Shown here: positions 60,344 to 64,000 of the stretch, in pieces | Numbering within the stretch: the stretch's first letter is position 1 | Layout: each line of letters begins with the position of its first letter | NCBI RefSeq assembly: GCF_016805305.1 | Contig: NZ_JAERQN010000007.1 | Span: 124,001 to 188,000, forward strand | Reading direction: 5' to 3' | DNA: 64,000 bases | Source of the DNA: Falsiroseomonas ponticola | Lineage (GTDB): Bacteria > Pseudomonadota > Alphaproteobacteria > Acetobacterales > Acetobacteraceae | The notes under the pieces: generated by a model | What the model saw: only the letters and a program-made list of their open reading frames with translations | The model's database searches: none | Told to the model about the DNA's origin: nothing | Program-made: the position numbers and the translations under genes

Positions 60344-61522
60344 CTACCGCATGGCGGGGGTCAGCTGCAGGTCCCGCCAGGCCATGCGGGACAGCATGGT
60401 CAGCGCCGCGGCGTAGTAGTCGGGCGCCGATCCGATGCGGGGCATGACGGCCGCATCGCCCCGGGTCAGGACGGCGGCGATAGCGAGCCTGGCCACGGCG
60501 ACGATGCCGGAATGGGCGGGGTAGGGCGCGGGATAGCCGGTGCGCAGGTCGGTCCAGGCCGGCATCGCCCGGTGGTCGGGATCGGCCCAGAAGGCCACGG
60601 CGGCGTGCACGCTGGGATGTTCCGCCTGCCCGGCCCAGACGATGTTCAGCGGGATGCGGACCGCGTCGAAGGAGAAGCGGGGCGGCCAGCCCTCCGCCGG
60701 GGCGATGTCGCCATTCGCCCGCATTTCCAGCCAGTCCGGCGGCAGGCCGTAGCGGCCGAAGCGCGCCTGGCCGAGCAGCGCCAGCCCATCCGTCTCCAGC
60801 CGCCCCCAGACGGGGTCGCCGATTTCCCGCCCCAGGGCGCGGAGCGCGGGGAAGGCGCAGTAGGACAGGTTGAGCACGGTGCGGGAGCGCCCCTGGAAGC
60901 CGTAGGCGCCGGGCAGCAGCATCCAGCGCCCATTGACCTGCACGGCGCAGGACCGCAGCAGGTCCCGCCCGATGGCGATGGCGCGGCGGCGGTAATCGGC
61001 ATTCGCCCAGCGCGCGCCCGCTTCCAGCAGCGCCCAGGCGATGAAGAGGTCGCCATCGCTGGCATTGTTGGTATCGGTGACGTTGGGCTGCTGGTCCGGC
61101 TGGAAGCGCCAGGAACAGAGATTGTCCTCCCGCCGCTTCAGGTTCGCCAGCGTCCAGCCCAGCATCCGGCCGAAGCTGCCCTGGTCATCCGCCCGGACGG
61201 CGGCGAGCATGGCGTATCCCTGGCCCTCGGAATGGGAGACGTTGCGGTTGCCGGTATCGACGACGCGGCCCTCGGCCAGCAGGTAGCGGCGGCGGAATTC
61301 GGTCCAATCCTCCTGCGCCGTGCCGATGCCGGTGGGGGCTTCGGGGGCGGATGCGCCGCGGGCGGCGGGCGGGCGCTGGGCGCGGCTGTGGGTGGCGGCC
61401 AGCGCCAGCGTTCCGGCGGCGGCCAGCATCAGCAGGCGGCGCCGCCCGCTGGCAACGGCGTCCCTCAGTCGATCGGAAGCTGGGACGGGGGCCTTGGCCG
61501 AAAGCGGCTTTTTCCGCGACAT
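60344..61522 (-). CDS. GH8 endoglucanase (BcsZ-like)
   Basis: 392 residues from ATG 61522. A Tat-like leader (SGRRRLLMLAAAGTLALAATHSRA) suggests export. The GH8 signature lies in GRVVDTGNRNVSHSEGQGYAML with proton donor Glu99, and NASDGDLFIAWALLEAG holds the conserved Asp156/Asp158. The family hydrolyses beta-1,4-glucan and usually accompanies bacterial cellulose synthase. No bcsA or bcsB is in this window, so it may act on the locus polymer or on cellulose made elsewhere. It is divergent from an exported unknown protein. Confidence 0.9.
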   Translation of the reverse strand: MSRKKPLSAKAPVPASDRLRDAVASGRRRLLMLAAAGTLALAATHSRAQRPPAARGASAPEAPTGIGTAQEDWTEFRRRYLLAEGRVVDTGNRNVSHSEGQGYAMLAAVRADDQGSFGRMLGWTLANLKRREDNLCSWRFQPDQQPNVTDTNNASDGDLFIAWALLEAGARWANADYRRRAIAIGRDLLRSCAVQVNGRWMLLPGAYGFQGRSRTVLNLSYCAFPALRALGREIGDPVWGRLETDGLALLGQARFGRYGLPPDWLEMRANGDIAPAEGWPPRFSFDAVRIPLNIVWAGQAEHPSVHAAVAFWADPDHRAMPAWTDLRTGYPAPYPAHSGIVAVARLAIAAVLTRGDAAVMPRIGSAPDYYAAALTMLSRMAWRDLQLTPAMR

Positions 61523-61656
61523 CGCAGGATCCACCCTGCTGCATTTCGCGGCCAGCGAATAGCCTGGGTTGTTGCTGGTCTCTTGCCATGTCGCAATTTG
61601 TCGCTGGACGATTTCCGATAAGCTGCGAGAGATGACGGCACGCATGGAGTAGCAGG

Positions 61657-62361
61657 ATGCCTCGCCTTGCCTGGCTGGTCGCGCTGGTGTTGCTGGGGGC
61701 GCAGGCGCCTTCCGCCCGCGCGGCAGAACCCAATGCCGCGGCGCCGGCCGATGCCCCGGCCGCGGAAGGCTTCCCGGCGCTGCGCGTGCTCTCCGTCGCG
61801 CGGCAGGTGGAGCTCGACATGTCGGCGGCGGAGGCGATTGCCGTGCTGCTCGACGGCGGTCTGGTGATCGACCAGCAGCGGGACCTGCCGCCGGATGGGC
61901 TCAGCCGGCTGATCCTGGCGGTGCCGGACGATGACGACTGCATGCCGCGCGGCGCGCAGCTGGTCTGCCCCTCGGTCCGCGTCTTCCTCATCAACGATCC
62001 GCAGCGCGGGCACCGGGTGACGCGCATCGAAGCCTATCAGCGGGTGGATACGCGGCTGACCGTGGCGCAGGTCTTCGAACAGGCGGCGACGGCGATGGGC
62101 CCGGCGCTGCAGACGGAGATGTGGCCGGAACAGGTGCGCGGCGGGTCCGTGGTGGTGTGGCGGCAGCGGTGGCGCGAGGACCTGGCCGATGGCCCCTCCA
62201 CCGAGGTGATCGCGACGCAGGATCCCCCGGACCGGCCGGTCTTCGGCATGGCCGACCCGAATGCGCGCGCGACCGGCGTCGGCGTGGTGATCGCCAATGT
62301 CGATGCGGAGGGGTCCTTCGCCGCCGTCCGCCGCCGGCTGAACATCCGCCCGCAGCGCTGA
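61657..62361 (+). CDS. exported hypothetical protein
   Basis: 234 residues with a Sec signal peptide (MPRLAWLVALVLLGAQAPSARA) and a GGAG ribosome-binding site. An Ala/Pro-rich spacer follows, then an alpha/beta region: VELDMSAAEAIAVLLDGGLVI, a Cys pair around DDDDCMPRGAQLVCPS that may form a disulfide, and two VIA-type strands. No family recognised. It is divergent from the GH8 gene across 134 bases, so the two may be regulated together. Confidence 0.7.
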   Translation: MPRLAWLVALVLLGAQAPSARAAEPNAAAPADAPAAEGFPALRVLSVARQVELDMSAAEAIAVLLDGGLVIDQQRDLPPDGLSRLILAVPDDDDCMPRGAQLVCPSVRVFLINDPQRGHRVTRIEAYQRVDTRLTVAQVFEQAATAMGPALQTEMWPEQVRGGSVVVWRQRWREDLADGPSTEVIATQDPPDRPVFGMADPNARATGVGVVIANVDAEGSFAAVRRRLNIRPQR

Positions 62362-62376
62362 CGCGGGCGGCGCGCG

Positions 62377-63186
62377 CTACCGGAAGACGGGGCCGACTTC
62401 CGGCGTGCCGCGCAGGTAGCGTTCGTGGATCTCCGCGAGGGAGCCGTCGGCGCCGCGGAGAAAGAGGAAGGTGTTCACGAAGCGCAGCAGGTCCCCGTCG
62501 CCGAGCCGCATGGCGAGCGCATGATGCGCGTGGGTCAGCGTGAAGCGCGGTTCGATATCGAGGTCGGGGCGGGACAGCGACAGGTCCCGCAGCAGCCAGC
62601 CATAGCTGACCGCGGCATCGGCGCGGCCATGCGCGGCCGCGTCGATGCAGCCGATCAGGTCGGGCAGCAGCAGCTGCGTGGTGTCCGGCGGCAGCAGCGT
62701 GCGCGCTTCCTCCGCCGCGAAGGTGTTGTCGGGCAGCGCGACGCGAAGCCCCGCCAGCTCGGCCAGGGACCGCACCGGGCTTCGCCGCGTGGTGGCGACG
62801 GTGACGGACAGCTCGCCATGCGGGGAGGCGAAGGCGACGTGGCGGCGCGTCGTCGGCACCACCGGGACCAGCGCGGCCAGGATGTCCACGCGGTCTTCCT
62901 CCAGCGCCGGGATGCGGTCCCTGACGGCCAGGCGCTGCAGCCGCAGGCGGACGCCGAGGTCCCGCGCCAGCAGGCGGGCCAGCGCCACCTCCGCCCCGTC
63001 CGGCGTGCCGTCATGGTCGTAGGTGCCCCAGGGGGGCGCTTCCAGCCAGACGCCGACGCGCAGGATGCCGGTGCGGAAGACCCGGCCGAGCGTGCCGGTG
63101 GCCTCCCCGGCGGCATGGCCCGGGCGGGGCAGCAGCAGCCCGGTGGCGAGGGCGGGCAGCAGGCGGCGGGGAAGGGCGGGGGGCAT
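62377..63186 (-). CDS. small periplasmic substrate-binding protein (SBP_bac_3-like)
   Basis: 269 residues with a leader (PRRLLPALATGLLLPRPGHA). The fold signature LRVGVWLEAPPWGTYDHDGTPDGAEVALARLLARDLGV is the usual opening of SBP_bac_3 receptors, and DRIPALEEDRVDILAALVP and TFAAEEARTLLPP fit the second lobe. It probably binds a polar amino acid or a related small molecule. The start overlaps the stop of the paralogous upstream gene by one base, forming a two-receptor operon. No permease is visible before the window ends. Confidence 0.85.
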   Translation of the reverse strand: MPPALPRRLLPALATGLLLPRPGHAAGEATGTLGRVFRTGILRVGVWLEAPPWGTYDHDGTPDGAEVALARLLARDLGVRLRLQRLAVRDRIPALEEDRVDILAALVPVVPTTRRHVAFASPHGELSVTVATTRRSPVRSLAELAGLRVALPDNTFAAEEARTLLPPDTTQLLLPDLIGCIDAAAHGRADAAVSYGWLLRDLSLSRPDLDIEPRFTLTHAHHALAMRLGDGDLLRFVNTFLFLRGADGSLAEIHERYLRGTPEVGPVFR

Positions 63187-63977
63187 CAGAAGAAGGGCAG
63201 CTGGGGCAGCGGCCGTTCATAGGCCGCCTGGTGGAGCAGCTGGAGAAGACCCTCCTGCCGCGCGATGTAGAGCATGGTGTTCACCGCCCGCAGCAGGTCA
63301 TGGTCCCCGAAGCGGCAGGCGGGGGCGAGCCAGACGATGCCGAGCGTCAGCTTCACCTCCACCGCCGGATGCAGCGTCGCGATGCGGGTGGCGACGGGGG
63401 AGGTCACGATGGCGGCTTCCACCATCCGGTCCGCCAGTGCGGCGGCCAGGAAGGGCAGGTCCGGCACCGCGACCAGTTCCATCTGGTCCACCGGCAGGCG
63501 CGACGGCAGCAGCCGCATGGCCGGCCCCGCCTGCGCCGCCACGCGCCGGCCGCGCAGCGCGGCGATGGAGGGCAGCGGCAGCGGCCGCGGGGCGATCACG
63601 GCGAGTTCCAGCGCCGCATAGGGGTCGGCGTAGAGGAGTTCGCGCGCGACCTCGATCGTCAGGGGCGGCGCGTTCAGCAGCAGGTCGAAGCGGCCGGCGC
63701 GGAGATCCGCGACCGCCGTGGTGGCGGCGGTGGGCACCAGGTCGAGCGGCACGCCGAGCCCATCCGCGATGAGGCCCCCCACCTCCACCGCCATGCCGCC
63801 GGCGCCATTGGCCGGGTCCCGGTAGGCGGTGGCCGTGCCTTCCAGGTCGATCCCGGCCCGCAGCCGCCGCAGCGCCGGGATGCGGACCGGCGCGGAGGGC
63901 TGCGCCCGCGCCGGCCCGGCGCCGGCCATCAGCGCCGCGAGGCCGGCCAGCAGGCGGCGGCGCCGGGGCTCAGCCAT
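63186..63977 (-). CDS. small periplasmic substrate-binding protein (SBP_bac_3-like)
   Basis: 263 residues with a Tat/Sec-type leader (RRRRLLAGLAALMAGAGPARA). It shares the architecture of the downstream gene (RLRAGIDLEGTATAYRD, then GGMAVEVGGLIADGLGVPLDL and DLRAGRFDLLLNAPP) and a closing NTMLYIARQEGLLQLLHQAAYE resembling the NTFLFL segment of the partner. It is probably a diverged duplicate that binds another small molecule, or a co-receptor. Its start overlaps by 8 bases the end of a further minus-strand gene that leaves the window. Confidence 0.85.
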   Translation of the reverse strand: MAEPRRRRLLAGLAALMAGAGPARAQPSAPVRIPALRRLRAGIDLEGTATAYRDPANGAGGMAVEVGGLIADGLGVPLDLVPTAATTAVADLRAGRFDLLLNAPPLTIEVARELLYADPYAALELAVIAPRPLPLPSIAALRGRRVAAQAGPAMRLLPSRLPVDQMELVAVPDLPFLAAALADRMVEAAIVTSPVATRIATLHPAVEVKLTLGIVWLAPACRFGDHDLLRAVNTMLYIARQEGLLQLLHQAAYERPLPQLPFF

Positions 63978-64000
63978 GGCGGGCCTTGAGGGCGGACCAG
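63970..64000 (-). CDS. 3' end of a minus-strand gene leaving the window
   Basis: Only the last codons (WSALKARHG, stop at 63970-63972) are visible. The frame overlaps the start of the next gene by 8 bases, the spacing expected in an operon. Nothing can be said about the product. Confidence 0.3.
   Translation of the reverse strand, partial: WSALKARHG

Overview
The window is very GC-rich DNA with dense coding, short intergenic gaps and many GTG/TTG starts. The gene content points to an alphaproteobacterium, most likely an Acetobacteraceae member of the Roseomonas type: several orphan Bug-family binding proteins, a short NrdA, ispB next to DUF2007 and trmN6, and a molybdenum hydroxylase of the CoxSLM type. 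The family-level assignment is an inference. I see no rRNA, tRNA, CRISPR array, transposase or phage gene.

Layout. (1) 0-8.1 kb: two tandem AapJ-like amino-acid-binding proteins (the first cut by the window edge), an alpha/beta hydrolase, an M20 peptidase coupled to an EthD-like protein, a cupin, and two Bug (TctC-like) binding proteins around a small hypothetical gene. (2) 8.1-15.6 kb: housekeeping genes. These are class I ribonucleotide reductase (nrdA, a 77-codon ORF, nrdB) with NrdR-like boxes upstream, a conserved small protein, a SCO copper chaperone, a PglD-like acyltransferase, trmN6-DUF2007 and polyprenyl diphosphate synthase. (3) 15.8-19.1 kb: an exported hypothetical protein and an SsuBC-type ABC importer core without a binding protein. 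(4) 19.2-40.3 kb: an exopolysaccharide locus. It holds a short OPX lipoprotein, a Wzc-like tyrosine autokinase, GalE, a Wzy/WaaL-like polymerase or ligase, two acyltransferases, a GH5 glycanase, three GT2 enzymes, a WecG/TagA enzyme, a GumD-like priming transferase, GtrA and an outer-membrane beta-barrel. Embedded in it is a type I secretion ATPase/adaptor pair whose operon runs on into a glycosyltransferase and the GH5 enzyme. No Wzx flippase is visible. (5) 40.5-42.9 kb: a 3-hydroxyisobutyrate-dehydrogenase-like enzyme and an aldehyde dehydrogenase, ending in a short tandem repeat. (6) 43.1-55.3 kb: five consecutive paralogous DppA-like binding proteins, all with Tat-like leaders, followed by one dppBCDF transporter. 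(7) 55.4-60.3 kb: a third Bug protein and a CoxS-CoxL-CoxM-type molybdenum hydroxylase with the AYRGAGR active-site loop, closed by a strong terminator. (8) 60.3-64 kb: a GH8 (BcsZ-like) glucanase divergent from an exported unknown protein, then two small binding proteins on the minus strand.

Two themes stand out. Solute-binding proteins are heavily over-represented: twelve of them (2 AapJ-like, 3 Bug, 5 DppA-like, 2 small SBP_bac_3-like) against one complete importer. The polysaccharide locus also looks unusual. Its OPX protein is too short to span the outer membrane, a separate beta-barrel lies in the same locus, and a type I secretion pair shares an operon with a glycosyltransferase, a glycanase and two uncharacterised small proteins.
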